NCBI GenBank assembly: GCA_965224065.1
Contig: CBDCYF010000005.1
Location: 3,922,946-3,986,945, forward strand
DNA: 64,000 nucleotides
Direction: 5' to 3'
DNA from: JAOTZA01 sp965224065
GTDB taxonomy: Bacteria; Acidobacteriota; Thermoanaerobaculia; Multivoradales; JAHEKO01
Positions 14,310 through 23,178 of the stretch are shown here, piece by piece (the first letter of the stretch is position 1; every line of letters starts with the position of its first letter). Below the pieces are notes generated by a model, which was not told where the DNA came from, did not search any database, and was given only the letters and a program-made list of their open reading frames with translations. A program made the position numbers and the translations under genes.

Positions 14310-15272
14310 ATGACGGTACCAACAGCGGCAGTGAGGGCGACCGGCGACGCGGTGGACGCGATCTCGCGTCTCGAGGCACAGGTGGCCCGCGTGGTCAAGG
14401 GCAAGTCCAAGGTCATCCGCGAAGCGGTGGTGTGCATCCTGGCGCGCGGTCACATCCTGATCGAAGACGTGCCGGGGGTCGGCAAGACGACCCTTGCCCG
14501 CACGCTCGCCCGATCGCTGGGCCTCGACTTTCAACGGATCCAGTTCACCAGCGATCTACTGCCCTCGGACATCATCGGGGTCACGGTCTTCCGGCAGAGC
14601 GAGCAGACCTTTGAGTTTGTGCCCGGGCCGGTCTTCGCCAACGTGGTCCTCGCCGACGAGATCAACCGGGCCAGTCCCAAAACGCAGTCGGCGCTCCTCG
14701 AGGCGATGAGCGAGCGCCAGGTCACCGTCGACCGCCACCGCCACGAGCTGCCCGAGCCGTTTATCGTGATGGCGACCCAGAACCCGCTCGAGCATGTCGG
14801 CACGTTTCCACTTCCGGAGTCGCAGCTCGACCGCTTCTTGATGTCGCTCAAGCTGGGTTACCCCCCTCGCGATGAAGAGCGCTCGCTGCTTCTGTCGGGG
14901 GGTGTTCAGAATCTGCTGAGCGAGATCCAGCCGGCGGTCTCCGCTGAAGAGATCGTCGAGCTCCAACAACGGGCCCAGCAGATCAAGGTGACCGAAAAGC
15001 TGGCCGACTATGTTCTGGCGCTCGCCGAAGCGACCCGCAGCTCGCAGCAACTGCTCCTGGGAATCTCGACCCGCGGGGTGCAGGGTCTGCTGGCCGCCAC
15101 CAAGGCCCTGGCGCTGTGCGAAGGCCGCGAGTTCGCGGTGCCGGATGACGTGCAGAGACTGGCCCCCGCGGTCCTCTCGCACCGCATCGCCCTCAAGGTC
15201 GGCAGCTCGAGCCTTGCCGTGCGACGCGAGGCGATCCGCAAGATCGTTCACGAGACCCCGGTTCCGGCGTGA
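14310..15272 (+). CDS. MoxR-family AAA+ ATPase
   Basis: 320 residues from ATG 14310. Walker A GVGKT is at about residues 56-60 and Walker B VVLADEINRASPKTQ has Asp 116 and Glu 117. MATQNPLEHVGTFPLPESQ is the sensor 1/arginine-finger region typical of MoxR. MoxR ATPases act as chaperones for partner complexes, often with DUF58/VWA and transglutaminase proteins, exactly the two genes that follow. The target here is unknown. Confidence 0.93.
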   Translation: MTVPTAAVRATGDAVDAISRLEAQVARVVKGKSKVIREAVVCILARGHILIEDVPGVGKTTLARTLARSLGLDFQRIQFTSDLLPSDIIGVTVFRQSEQTFEFVPGPVFANVVLADEINRASPKTQSALLEAMSERQVTVDRHRHELPEPFIVMATQNPLEHVGTFPLPESQLDRFLMSLKLGYPPRDEERSLLLSGGVQNLLSEIQPAVSAEEIVELQQRAQQIKVTEKLADYVLALAEATRSSQQLLLGISTRGVQGLLAATKALALCEGREFAVPDDVQRLAPAVLSHRIALKVGSSSLAVRREAIRKIVHETPVPA

Positions 15273-15320
15273 TCGCCTCGGGCTCCGCGCGCGGGGCCGC
15301 CAATCCGTGAGCAGGACTCC

Positions 15321-16331
15321 GTGAGCCCGACGCCTCTTACCTTCGAGCGAGTGCGGATCACGCGCGTCGGAGTCGGCTACTTGCTGGTCACCGTCCTGGT
15401 GGCGATCGCCGCGGTCAACACGGGAAACAACGCCCTTTTTCTGATCGAAGGTGGGCTGCTTTCGCTACTGGTCATCAGTGGCGTGGCCTCGCGTCGCAAC
15501 CTGCGCAGGCTGGATGTGCGTCTCGGCAAAGCGGTCGAGGTCCACGCGCGTCAACCGTTCTCGATCTCTCTCGACATCGAAAACCGCGACCGCTGGCTGG
15601 CGCGGCGTTTTCTCGAGATCACCGGTCCCGATTCGGTCGAGCCCCTGGTGATCCCGTACATCGGGCGAGGACGTGTGCGCCGGGACCGGCTGCACTTTCA
15701 TTTCGAGCGGCGCGGCATCCACCACATCCCCGCCTTGCGCGTGTCTTCTATCTTTCCTCTGGGCCTGTTTCTGAAGGCGATGCGGGCCCACGCCGATCTC
15801 GAAGTCCTGGTCTATCCGCCGATCTTGCCGCTCGACGATCCCTTCCGGATGGCGCTGGGCCAGGCCGGCGAGGAGACCGCGCCGCGAAAAGGCTGGGGAC
15901 ACGATCTGTACGCGCTGCGGAGCTTTCGGCCCGGCGACGACCCGCGAGGCATCCACTGGAAACGCACCGCCCGGACCGGAGAGCTCGTCTACATGGAGCG
16001 AGAGGCCGAGGAGGGACGCCGGCTGTCGATCCTGCTCGACAATGCGGTCGGCCCGCTCGAGGACAGAGAATCCGAGGAGCGCTTCGAGCACCTGGTGAGC
16101 GAGGCAGCGAGCGCCGCGGTCGATTTTCTCGAGAACGGTTTTGAAGTGGCGCTGACCACGAGATCGGGCAACGTGCGCTTCGGACGCGGGGCGGCCCACC
16201 GCAGGCGGCTCCTCGAGACCCTGGCCTTGTTGCCGGTGCTCGACTTCGATCCAACGCCTCTCGCGGCCGGCGACGAAGCCGACCGCGAGCTTCGTTTGGC
16301 CGTCGGCTCACCGCAGGCGGTGGCGGGATGA
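15321..16331 (+). CDS. DUF58-domain membrane protein
   Basis: 336 residues from GTG 15321. Two hydrophobic segments at about residues 12-50 are followed by a soluble beta-rich region and the DUF58 signature (SFRPGDDPRGIHWKRTARTG near 195-215). A VWA-like tail follows (YMEREAEEGRRLSILLD). It pairs with MoxR ATPases in many bacteria. Its function is unsettled; cell envelope assembly and stress survival have been proposed. The stop overlaps the next start by 4 bp (ATGA). Confidence 0.9.
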   Translation: MSPTPLTFERVRITRVGVGYLLVTVLVAIAAVNTGNNALFLIEGGLLSLLVISGVASRRNLRRLDVRLGKAVEVHARQPFSISLDIENRDRWLARRFLEITGPDSVEPLVIPYIGRGRVRRDRLHFHFERRGIHHIPALRVSSIFPLGLFLKAMRAHADLEVLVYPPILPLDDPFRMALGQAGEETAPRKGWGHDLYALRSFRPGDDPRGIHWKRTARTGELVYMEREAEEGRRLSILLDNAVGPLEDRESEERFEHLVSEAASAAVDFLENGFEVALTTRSGNVRFGRGAAHRRRLLETLALLPVLDFDPTPLAAGDEADRELRLAVGSPQAVAG

Positions 16332-18397
16332 CGTTTCGCCACCAAAAGCGGATGCTCCTCGGCGCCCTTGCGTTGCTGGCGCCCGTGCCGTTGCCGTTTA
16401 ATGAGGTGGTGGGTTGGGCCGAGGTCGTGGCGTTCTGGCTCGCCGTCTGTCTGTTTCTTTTTCGGACCTCGAGCGGCAAATACGACGAGCTCCCCAACTG
16501 GGCGCTCAACTGTCTGGGTCTTGCCTATCTGCCCTTTCTGATCTTCGAGCTACGGCAGGTCGTCTTTGGCCAGGTGCTTCACAGCGTCGTTCACCTGGTC
16601 CTCTACACCCTCTCGATCAAGCTCTTTGCCTTGCGCGGAGAGCGCGACAAATGGCACGCGTTTCTGGCCGTCTTCTTTCTTTTTGTGGCGTCGATGGGCT
16701 CGAGTGTCCACCCGGCTTCACTGTTGTATCTGGCCTGCTTTCTGGGGCTGGCCATCCACACGCTGGTGCGTTTTGCCGGGTTCGAGATCCTGAGCCGGCC
16801 GGGCGCCCCCAGCCGCCGCTACCGGCCCGTCCCGGTGCGTGGCTTTACGACCTTGAGCGCGGCCCTGGTCGTCCTGGGCGCGATTCCCTTCTTTGTGTTT
16901 TTTCCCCGTCTGCGCCAGCCGTACATCCTGGGCAGCATCTCGGCTCCGGGCGGAGTCACCCAGACCGCCGGATTTGACGACAGCTTTGGGCTCAACACCA
17001 TCGGCCGGACCCGTTTGAGCCGCGGGGTGGCGTTGCGCTACCGGTACGTCGGCGAGGCTCCACCGTGGGCCTCGCACCGCTTCAAGGCCGCCACGTATTC
17101 CCGGTTTGACGGCCGCCGGTGGCGGCGAACGGCGGCTCGAAGCGACAACGTCACGCGGCGAACCGACGGCTTCTTCCACCTGGCCGACGAACGGCCGCGG
17201 TGGTGGATCGACATCTGGCGGCCCGGGCAGTTGGGGCCCGAGCTGGTGCTGCCGGTCGAGACGACGTACATCGATGCGCCGGCGCCTTTTCTGGTCATCG
17301 GGGACGACGGTGTGGTGAGGCTGCCGGCCGAGCGCGGCGCCACAACGGCCTACCGGGCCGGTGTCAATACGCGGCCGGTGCTCGCGCCCGACGGCGCTCG
17401 CTCCCGCCGCCAGGTCGAGCTCGACCCGGGCGGCATCACCCCCCGGATCGCCGCGCTGGCCGAGGAGGTGATGGGGGAGGGCGACATCCGCGAGCGCGTC
17501 AAGCGGCTGGAGAGCTACCTTCGCGGCGCCGACTTCACCTACACGCTCGATGTGGGCAACCTCACCGGCGAAGCGCCGATCGAGCGTTTTCTGTTCGAGA
17601 CCCGCCGGGGCTACTGCGAGTATTTCGCCACCTCGATGATTCTGATGCTGCGGTCGCAGGGGATTCCGGCCCGCCTGGTGGCCGGGTTTCTGGGCTCGGA
17701 GAAGAACCCGATCGAGGAATACTACATCGTGCGCGAGGAAAACGCCCACGCGTGGGTCGAGGCCGACCTGCCCGGCAGCGGTTGGGTCGTGCTCGATCCG
17801 ACACCGGGAGTCCTGGGCGAGGCCGGCGAATCGGCCGGTGTCATGTCGTTTCTGAGCCAGGCCTACGACTACCTGGTTTTCCGGTGGGACCGGTACGTGT
17901 TGACCTATGGCTTCAACGATCAGGTTGGGCTCTTTGTCCGTTTCCGTACCGCCTGGCGTGAGTGGTGGGACGGGCTCGCGCCGGAGATCAAGGCGCCCGA
18001 ACCCGAACAGCGTCGCGAGCCTGAGCCGCAGGTCGGACCGGTCGACAACGAGCTCGGTGTCGAGTTCGACTGGGTGCGGGCGGCGCCGCTGGCCGGTCTT
18101 CTCGTCCTTTTTGTGCTCTGGCTGCTGGCGAGGCGTCCCATCGACCCGGTGCGCGCCTACCAGGCCTTGCGCCGGGCCCTCGAGCGTGGTGGTGAACCAC
18201 CGGTACCCTCGACCCCACCGCTCGAGATCGCCGACCGCCTGGTGAGCCGATACCCGGCGGCGGCGTATGAGACTCAGAGGGTCATCGACTTGTATCTGCG
18301 CGACAGCTTCGAGGGCGAAACGTTAAGCCCCGAAGAACTGGCCGAGCTCCAGGACCGCCTACGCCAGGCCAAGCGGAAATATCGTAAGAGTGCGTAG
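16328..18397 (+). CDS. TgpA-like membrane transglutaminase (DUF3488 / transglutaminase core)
   Basis: 689 residues. The first 200 contain about six membrane helices (DUF3488 region). A periplasmic transglutaminase-like domain follows, with the triad Cys 430 (RRGYCEYFATSM), His 474 (ENAHAWVE) and Asp 490 (LDPTP). A further helix near 585-605 (AAPLAGLLVLFVLWLLARR) precedes a cytoplasmic tail of the DUF4129 type. The Pseudomonas TgpA homologue is essential, and the trio MoxR-DUF58-TgpA is conserved. It probably modifies or crosslinks envelope proteins; the substrate is unknown. Confidence 0.92.
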   Translation: MTFRHQKRMLLGALALLAPVPLPFNEVVGWAEVVAFWLAVCLFLFRTSSGKYDELPNWALNCLGLAYLPFLIFELRQVVFGQVLHSVVHLVLYTLSIKLFALRGERDKWHAFLAVFFLFVASMGSSVHPASLLYLACFLGLAIHTLVRFAGFEILSRPGAPSRRYRPVPVRGFTTLSAALVVLGAIPFFVFFPRLRQPYILGSISAPGGVTQTAGFDDSFGLNTIGRTRLSRGVALRYRYVGEAPPWASHRFKAATYSRFDGRRWRRTAARSDNVTRRTDGFFHLADERPRWWIDIWRPGQLGPELVLPVETTYIDAPAPFLVIGDDGVVRLPAERGATTAYRAGVNTRPVLAPDGARSRRQVELDPGGITPRIAALAEEVMGEGDIRERVKRLESYLRGADFTYTLDVGNLTGEAPIERFLFETRRGYCEYFATSMILMLRSQGIPARLVAGFLGSEKNPIEEYYIVREENAHAWVEADLPGSGWVVLDPTPGVLGEAGESAGVMSFLSQAYDYLVFRWDRYVLTYGFNDQVGLFVRFRTAWREWWDGLAPEIKAPEPEQRREPEPQVGPVDNELGVEFDWVRAAPLAGLLVLFVLWLLARRPIDPVRAYQALRRALERGGEPPVPSTPPLEIADRLVSRYPAAAYETQRVIDLYLRDSFEGETLSPEELAELQDRLRQAKRKYRKSA

Positions 18398-18435
18398 ACG
18401 GCGTCAGCGGGCGGGCGCTGGCGACTTCACGGAAC

Positions 18436-18701
18436 GGGCGGGGACAAGCCCCGCCCCTACAAAAGAGGGTCGGCCCATCGCAGTACCAATATCTCCAGGG
18501 CAAACCCGCGCGGTGCCGTTGCCTCCGCGGTCCCTCCGGAGATCGCCACCCGTGTCCGGGCGGGGGCAAGCCCCGCCCCTACAAAAGAGGGTCGGCCCAT
18601 CGCAGTGCCAATATCTCCAGGGCAAACCCGCGCGGTACCGTTGTCTCCGCGGCCCCGCGGTAATCACTACCCGTGTAGGGGCGGGGCTTGTCCCCGCCCG
18701 C
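18436..18701. repeat. REP block left of the RAYT gene: two direct modules and an inverted end
   Basis: The REP hairpin (GGGCGGGG-N-CAAGCCCCGCCC) occurs at 18436-18460 and again at 18558-18582. Each copy is followed by the same spacer of about 95 bp (AAAAGAGGGTCGGCCCATCG and onward, with a few differences). An inverted REP closes the block at 18675-18701. This accounts for the whole gene-free stretch 18398-18705. The repeats are too few and too palindromic for a CRISPR array. Confidence 0.85.
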
Positions 18702-18705
18702 TTCT

Positions 18706-19179
18706 TCAGAGGCTCCACTCGAAGGACCCACCGAGCGGGTATTCCTGGTACTCGGTTACCAGCCCGGCTCGCACCGGGTTGTTGAGAATGTACAGCGCCA
18801 CGGACCGTAGCTCTTCATGAGTTCGAATCGCCCGATCGTAGTAGCCGCGTTGCCAGAAACGCGAACGATCCCCGGATTCCCTCCAAACGCGGTAGCAAAG
18901 CGATTTCCATTTGCAAACAAAGTCCGAGATGGATGATTTCTCGGTCGCGCCGAGCAGCAGGTGGACATGATCGGGCATCAAGCAGTACGAGTAGATCGGG
19001 TTGCCATGCATCGAGTGAAGTTCGGAAAGGAGAGCGACACATGTGTGGCCGAATCCGATGTTTCGGAAGACACGCACGCGGTGGAGCGTACAGATCGTGA
19101 TCACAAATGCGCGGTCGTTGCCGATGTAGGCCTCAGGCGGGAGACGATGTTGTTTGCGACACGGACGATGCATTGTCAT
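18706..19179 (-). CDS. REP-associated tyrosine transposase (RAYT, Y1/IS200-like)
   Basis: 157 residues from ATG 19179. The Y1 transposase motif appears as CLMPDHVHLLL (the HxH metal site) near residue 65. The catalytic tyrosine is in ALYILNNPVRAGLV near 135. The N-terminal FVITICTLHRVRVF and RFWQRGYYDRAIRTHEELR are standard for the family. RAYTs cut and rejoin REP hairpins, single-stranded, and are held to be domesticated. It sits between inverted copies of a REP module, with further REP copies at 30.5 and 32.2 kb, so it is probably functional. The stop codon lies 4 bp from the left block. Confidence 0.9.
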   Translation of the reverse strand: MTMHRPCRKQHRLPPEAYIGNDRAFVITICTLHRVRVFRNIGFGHTCVALLSELHSMHGNPIYSYCLMPDHVHLLLGATEKSSISDFVCKWKSLCYRVWRESGDRSRFWQRGYYDRAIRTHEELRSVALYILNNPVRAGLVTEYQEYPLGGSFEWSL

Positions 19180-19219
19180 AGTCAAAAGGACGCGTTTTGT
19201 CCCGGCGACCTGACAAGAA

Positions 19220-19360
19220 CGGGCGGGGGCAAGCCCCGCCCCTACACGGTTGGTGTTTCCGGAAGGGGCGTGGGGGCAACGGTACCGTGCACGTTTGCCC
19301 AGGAGATATTGGTACTGCGGGTCCAACCCTCTTTTGTAGGGGCGGGGCTTGCCCCCGCCC
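19220..19360. repeat. REP block right of the RAYT gene, inverted copy of the left module
   Basis: REP hairpins at 19220-19244 and, inverted, at 19336-19360 enclose a spacer. Read backwards, that spacer matches the left one (GGTACCG..., GGGCAAAC, CAATATCTCC, AAAAGAGGGT). The 141-bp module is therefore the mirror image of 18558-18701. Confidence 0.85.
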
Positions 19361-19387
19361 GCCGATGGGCCGCCGGCCGAGCGATCC

Positions 19388-20827
19388 CTAGTACGCGTTG
19401 CGCCACAGGCCGTGGCGCAGGGTCATCCAGAGGATCTTGACGTCGAGCCCGAGGGACCAGTTCTCGATGTAGTACAGGTCGTACTGGATCCGCTTGCGGA
19501 TGGAGGTGTTGCCCCGCCAGCCATGGACCTGGGCCCAGCCGGTGATCCCGGCCTTGACGCGGTGGCGCAGCATGTACTGCGGGATCTTGCCCTTGAACTC
19601 GCGCACAAAGGCGGGGCGCTCGGGTCGCGGTCCGACGATCGACATGTCGCCCATCAGGACGTTGAAAAGCTGGGGCAGCTCGTCAAGTGACCAGCGGCGC
19701 AGCAGCGAGCCCACAAGGGTGCGGCGTGGATCGTCCTTGATCGCCCACACCGGGCCGGTCGTGGCCTCGGCGTCGACCCGCATCGAGCGCAGCTTGAGGA
19801 TCCAGAAAGAGCGCCCATCGAGCCCCATGCGCTCCTGGCGGTAGAAGATCGGGCCCCGGTCCTCGATCCAGATCGCCAACGCCACCAGCGGGAAAAACGG
19901 CGCCAGACCGACCATCGCCAGCGCCGCGATGGAGACGTCCATGGCTCTTTTGATCAGGCTGGACCAACCGCGCATCGGAACCTGGCTCAGGTTGATCACC
20001 GGCGTGCCGTCGAGATCCTCGAAGACCGCCTTGAGAGTGGCGTACTGGAGGATGTCGGGCACCATCTTGACCTCGACACATTCGCTGCCAACCGCCCGTA
20101 GGACCTCCATGGTGCGGCTGTGCGCCTCGAGTGGGAGCGCCAGGTAGACTTGGTCGACGCTCTCGCGAACCAGCGTTTCCTCCATGTCGCCGGTGGTTCC
20201 GAGCACCGAGACGCCGTCGTAGGAGGCTCCTGCCTTGGCTGGGTCGTCGTCCACAAAGCCGACGACCTGGAAACCGAGCTCCTTGTGCGCGGCCAGCTTG
20301 GCGGCGACCTCGCGGCCGAGCTCTCCGGCACCGGCGATCAAGATGCGCTGGAGGTTTCTGCCCTGGAGCCGGATGCGGCGCAGATAGGCGCGGACGACGC
20401 TTCGCGCCACCACCAGCAAGGCAATGTCGAGCAGAGTAAAAAGCGCCAGAAACGATCGGCTGTAGTTGAGCGGCTCGACCCCCGTGCCGTCTGGGCGCGG
20501 CACGTCGAAGCGCAACCAGGTGATGATGCCCATCAGCAGGACCAGGCCCAGGATGACCGCCACCAGCATGGTGAGCGCCTCGTCCACGCCGCTGCGTCCA
20601 CGCCGGATCTGGTAGAGGCCGTGGAAATGGAACACCACGACCCACACGATCAGCACGATCGGGAGCAGCAGCAGGTAGTACCGGAAGTCGGGGACGTGGG
20701 CCTTGGTAAAGGGAACCAGGTCGGTCGCGAAGCGGAGCTGCCAGGCGGCAAAGAACGCCAGGATGGTGGCGGCGAGATCGCCGGCCAGATACATCCCGGT
20801 AGTGAGGCGGTAGCGTTGACTGATCAA
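19388..20827 (-). CDS. Exopolysaccharide priming polyprenyl-phosphate sugar-phosphate transferase
   Basis: 479 residues, starting at TTG 20827, which overlaps the previous stop by 4 bp; an ATG lies 11 codons later. Four to five N-terminal membrane helices (to about residue 120) precede a nucleotide-binding-like middle (RILIAGAGELGREVAAKL). The C-terminal bacterial sugar transferase domain has FFPLVALAIWIEDRGPIFYRQERMG (split by eye), FWILKLRSM, LRRWSLDELPQLFNVLMGDM and VGPRPERP. It should move a hexose-1-phosphate from UDP-sugar to undecaprenyl phosphate, the first step of the repeat unit assembled by the four upstream glycosyltransferases. It is the last gene of its operon. Confidence 0.92.
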   Translation of the reverse strand: MISQRYRLTTGMYLAGDLAATILAFFAAWQLRFATDLVPFTKAHVPDFRYYLLLLPIVLIVWVVVFHFHGLYQIRRGRSGVDEALTMLVAVILGLVLLMGIITWLRFDVPRPDGTGVEPLNYSRSFLALFTLLDIALLVVARSVVRAYLRRIRLQGRNLQRILIAGAGELGREVAAKLAAHKELGFQVVGFVDDDPAKAGASYDGVSVLGTTGDMEETLVRESVDQVYLALPLEAHSRTMEVLRAVGSECVEVKMVPDILQYATLKAVFEDLDGTPVINLSQVPMRGWSSLIKRAMDVSIAALAMVGLAPFFPLVALAIWIEDRGPIFYRQERMGLDGRSFWILKLRSMRVDAEATTGPVWAIKDDPRRTLVGSLLRRWSLDELPQLFNVLMGDMSIVGPRPERPAFVREFKGKIPQYMLRHRVKAGITGWAQVHGWRGNTSIRKRIQYDLYYIENWSLGLDVKILWMTLRHGLWRNAY

Positions 20828-21999
20828 CGGGCGGATCTCTCCTTGGTTGCCCTTGCTACAGATGCTACAGATGCTCGCGATGTTCCGAGAAGCTCTACCA
20901 GTTGACGATCGAATCTATCGACGGAGAACGCCTCGGCCCGCTCTCTCAGGTTCAACAAATTGAACCGTACTCGTCGGCATTTGTCAATCGCCGTAATCAA
21001 CGGCCCGGCGCTATCAGAGGCATCGGCGCCGGCGGCGTCCTCGCCGGCCGGATCGTAGAGCACCCCATGGACACCGTCGGTGACGATATCGAGCACCCCG
21101 CCGCGCCCGGCGGCCACCACCGGGCAGCCACAGGCCAGCGCCTCGACCGGCGAAATGCCAAAATCCTCCACCCCCGGTTGCACAAAACAAGCGGCCTCAC
21201 GATAGAGACGGCGCAGCTCCCGCGCATCCACCCGGCCGAGAAAGCGGACCCCTTCGCCCGCGCGCCGCGCCAGCCGCTCGCGCTCGGGTCCTTCGCCCAC
21301 CAGCCTCAGCTCGAGCCCCAATCGGCGACAGGCCTCGATCGCCAGATCGATCCGTTTGTAGGGAGCCAGCGATACCGCCAGCGCGTAGCCGCCACGGTTC
21401 TCCTGCTCGGCTGGCCGGAAAAAGTCGGTATCGACCGGCGGGTGGATCACTTCGGCCTGACGTCCGTAGTAGCGCTCGATACGACCGGCGACAAAGGTCG
21501 AGTTGGCCACAAAACGATCCACGCGATCGGCGGTGGCGACGTCCCACCGCCGTAGCCGTGCCAGCTCTCGGCCGCGCAGCCACGCCACCGGACCGGTCTG
21601 TTTGGGGAAATAGGCCTTCTCCTGGTCCCAGGCATAGCGCACCGGCGTGTGGCAGTAGCAGATGTGCTGTGCCCCGGGGCCGGAAATGACTCCCTTGGCG
21701 ACGCAGTGGCTCGACGAGACGATCAGATCGTAGCCGCTCAGATCGAAGCTCTCTATGGCGCGCGGAAAGAAGGGCAGATACCGTCGGTAGTGGCGCCTGA
21801 GCCCCGGCGCCCGCTGCAGATAGGTCGTCCGGATGGGGTGGCTTTCGAGCTCTTCGCTCACGCTCCCTGCAAAGTGGAACAGCGTGTAGATGGGCGCCTC
21901 GGGGAAGTGCCGGGCGATCCGCTCCAGAACCTTCTCGCCGCCGCGCATCCCGGTCAGCCAGTCGTGGACCAGCGCGACGCGAGGCGTATCTGCGCTCAT
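20824..21999 (-). CDS. GT4-family glycosyltransferase
   Basis: 391 residues from ATG 21999. The N-terminal VALVHDWLTGMRGGEKVLE is the classic start of one GT4 group. HICYCHTPVRYAWD and the retaining glycosyltransferase motif EDFGISPVEALACGCPVVA (with the E-x7-E pair) follow. It would add a sugar to the lipid-linked repeat unit. The start overlaps the end of the upstream glycosyltransferase by 4 bp (ATGA) and its TGA overlaps the priming transferase start. Confidence 0.92.
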   Translation of the reverse strand: MSADTPRVALVHDWLTGMRGGEKVLERIARHFPEAPIYTLFHFAGSVSEELESHPIRTTYLQRAPGLRRHYRRYLPFFPRAIESFDLSGYDLIVSSSHCVAKGVISGPGAQHICYCHTPVRYAWDQEKAYFPKQTGPVAWLRGRELARLRRWDVATADRVDRFVANSTFVAGRIERYYGRQAEVIHPPVDTDFFRPAEQENRGGYALAVSLAPYKRIDLAIEACRRLGLELRLVGEGPERERLARRAGEGVRFLGRVDARELRRLYREAACFVQPGVEDFGISPVEALACGCPVVAAGRGGVLDIVTDGVHGVLYDPAGEDAAGADASDSAGPLITAIDKCRRVRFNLLNLRERAEAFSVDRFDRQLVELLGTSRASVASVARATKERSAR

Positions 22000-23114
22000 T
22001 CTTCGAGGACCTTCTGGTACGTCTGGCGGGTGAGCTCGGCGGTGCGCTGCCAGGAAAAATCCTCCGCGCGCCGTTTGCCCAGCTTGCGCAGCGCATCGCG
22101 GTGCTCGGCGTCGGTCATGCAATGCGCGATGGCTTGCGCGATTTCCTCGACGTCGAGCGGGTTGACCAGATCGGCGTACCCCTCGGCGACTTCCTTGAGC
22201 GCCGAGGTGTTGGAGGTGATGACCGGCACCCCGCTCGCCATGGCTTCGACGACCGGCAGGCCAAAGCCCTCATACAGGGTCGGGTAGAGAAACAGATCGG
22301 CACCCTGGTAGATGGCGGGCAGCTCGTCTTCCTCGACGTGCCCGACGAGCTGGACCCGGTCGCCGATTCCGAGCTGCTCGGCGCGCTGGCGGATCTTGAA
22401 ATCACGACCCGTGCGGTCTCCGACGCACACCAGTTGGGCGTCGAAGTCGCGGATCGCCAGCGAGCGGGCAAAGGCCTTGACCACGCCGTCGAGGTTTTTG
22501 TGCGGCTTCGGGTTGCCGACAAAAAGCGCGTAGGGCTTCTGGATCCCGTAGGTCTCGAGCACCGAGCGCCCATGTTCTTCTTCCACCGGGGCGCGAAATC
22601 GATCCGAAACGCCGGGGTAGACGACCTTGATCTTCTCGCCCGTCACCTCGAAGAACTCGACCAGGTCGGCCTTGGTGTTTTGCGAATCGGCGAGGATGTG
22701 GTCGCCGCGCTGGAGGCTTCGCCGGATCGTGCGCTGGGCGTAGAAGTAGGCGAGCGAATTGGGCAGGAACTCGGGGTAGAGAAGGTGGATGATGTCGTGA
22801 ATCGTCACCACCGCCTTGCACGGCACGACCCAGGGAAGCACGTAGTGGGTCGCGTGGTAGAGGTCGAGCTTCAAACGAAAGAGCCGCCAGGAGAGATCGA
22901 CCAACTCCCGGACGCTGTAGGGGCGGGCCCTTTCGGTTACCAGATGGAAGTTGTCGGGCAGGTCGGGGAACTGCAGGTGATCCTGCGGTTGCAGCAGCAA
23001 CACATAGCGGTCATCGCCATCGAGCCGCGCCAGGCTCTCGATCAGGTGGCGGATATAGGTGCCGATGCCGAAATCGTTCAGCTTGCGGGCGTCGATGCCG
23101 ATCGTGTGTCCCAT
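21996..23114 (-). CDS. GT4-family glycosyltransferase (mannosyltransferase-like)
   Basis: 372 residues. The N-terminal IGIDARKLNDFGIGTYIRHL, then VVTIHDIIHLLYPEF, LFVGNPKPHKNLDGVVKAF and YEGFGLPVVEAMASGVPVI place it among GT4 enzymes using nucleotide sugars, GDP-mannose in several homologues. Donor specificity cannot be read here. A 64-bp gap separates it from the gene upstream, the only real break in the five-gene operon. Confidence 0.92.
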   Translation of the reverse strand: MGHTIGIDARKLNDFGIGTYIRHLIESLARLDGDDRYVLLLQPQDHLQFPDLPDNFHLVTERARPYSVRELVDLSWRLFRLKLDLYHATHYVLPWVVPCKAVVTIHDIIHLLYPEFLPNSLAYFYAQRTIRRSLQRGDHILADSQNTKADLVEFFEVTGEKIKVVYPGVSDRFRAPVEEEHGRSVLETYGIQKPYALFVGNPKPHKNLDGVVKAFARSLAIRDFDAQLVCVGDRTGRDFKIRQRAEQLGIGDRVQLVGHVEEDELPAIYQGADLFLYPTLYEGFGLPVVEAMASGVPVITSNTSALKEVAEGYADLVNPLDVEEIAQAIAHCMTDAEHRDALRKLGKRRAEDFSWQRTAELTRQTYQKVLEE

Positions 23115-23178
23115 GGCAGAGGATAATTACGGTGACAGGATACTGAATTGTGGGTGATGACCGCGCTCGAGCATCCGT

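Noticed and set aside
18436..18701. Possible CRISPR array
   Set aside because: Only two long direct repeats with internal palindromes and near-identical spacers; these are REP modules.
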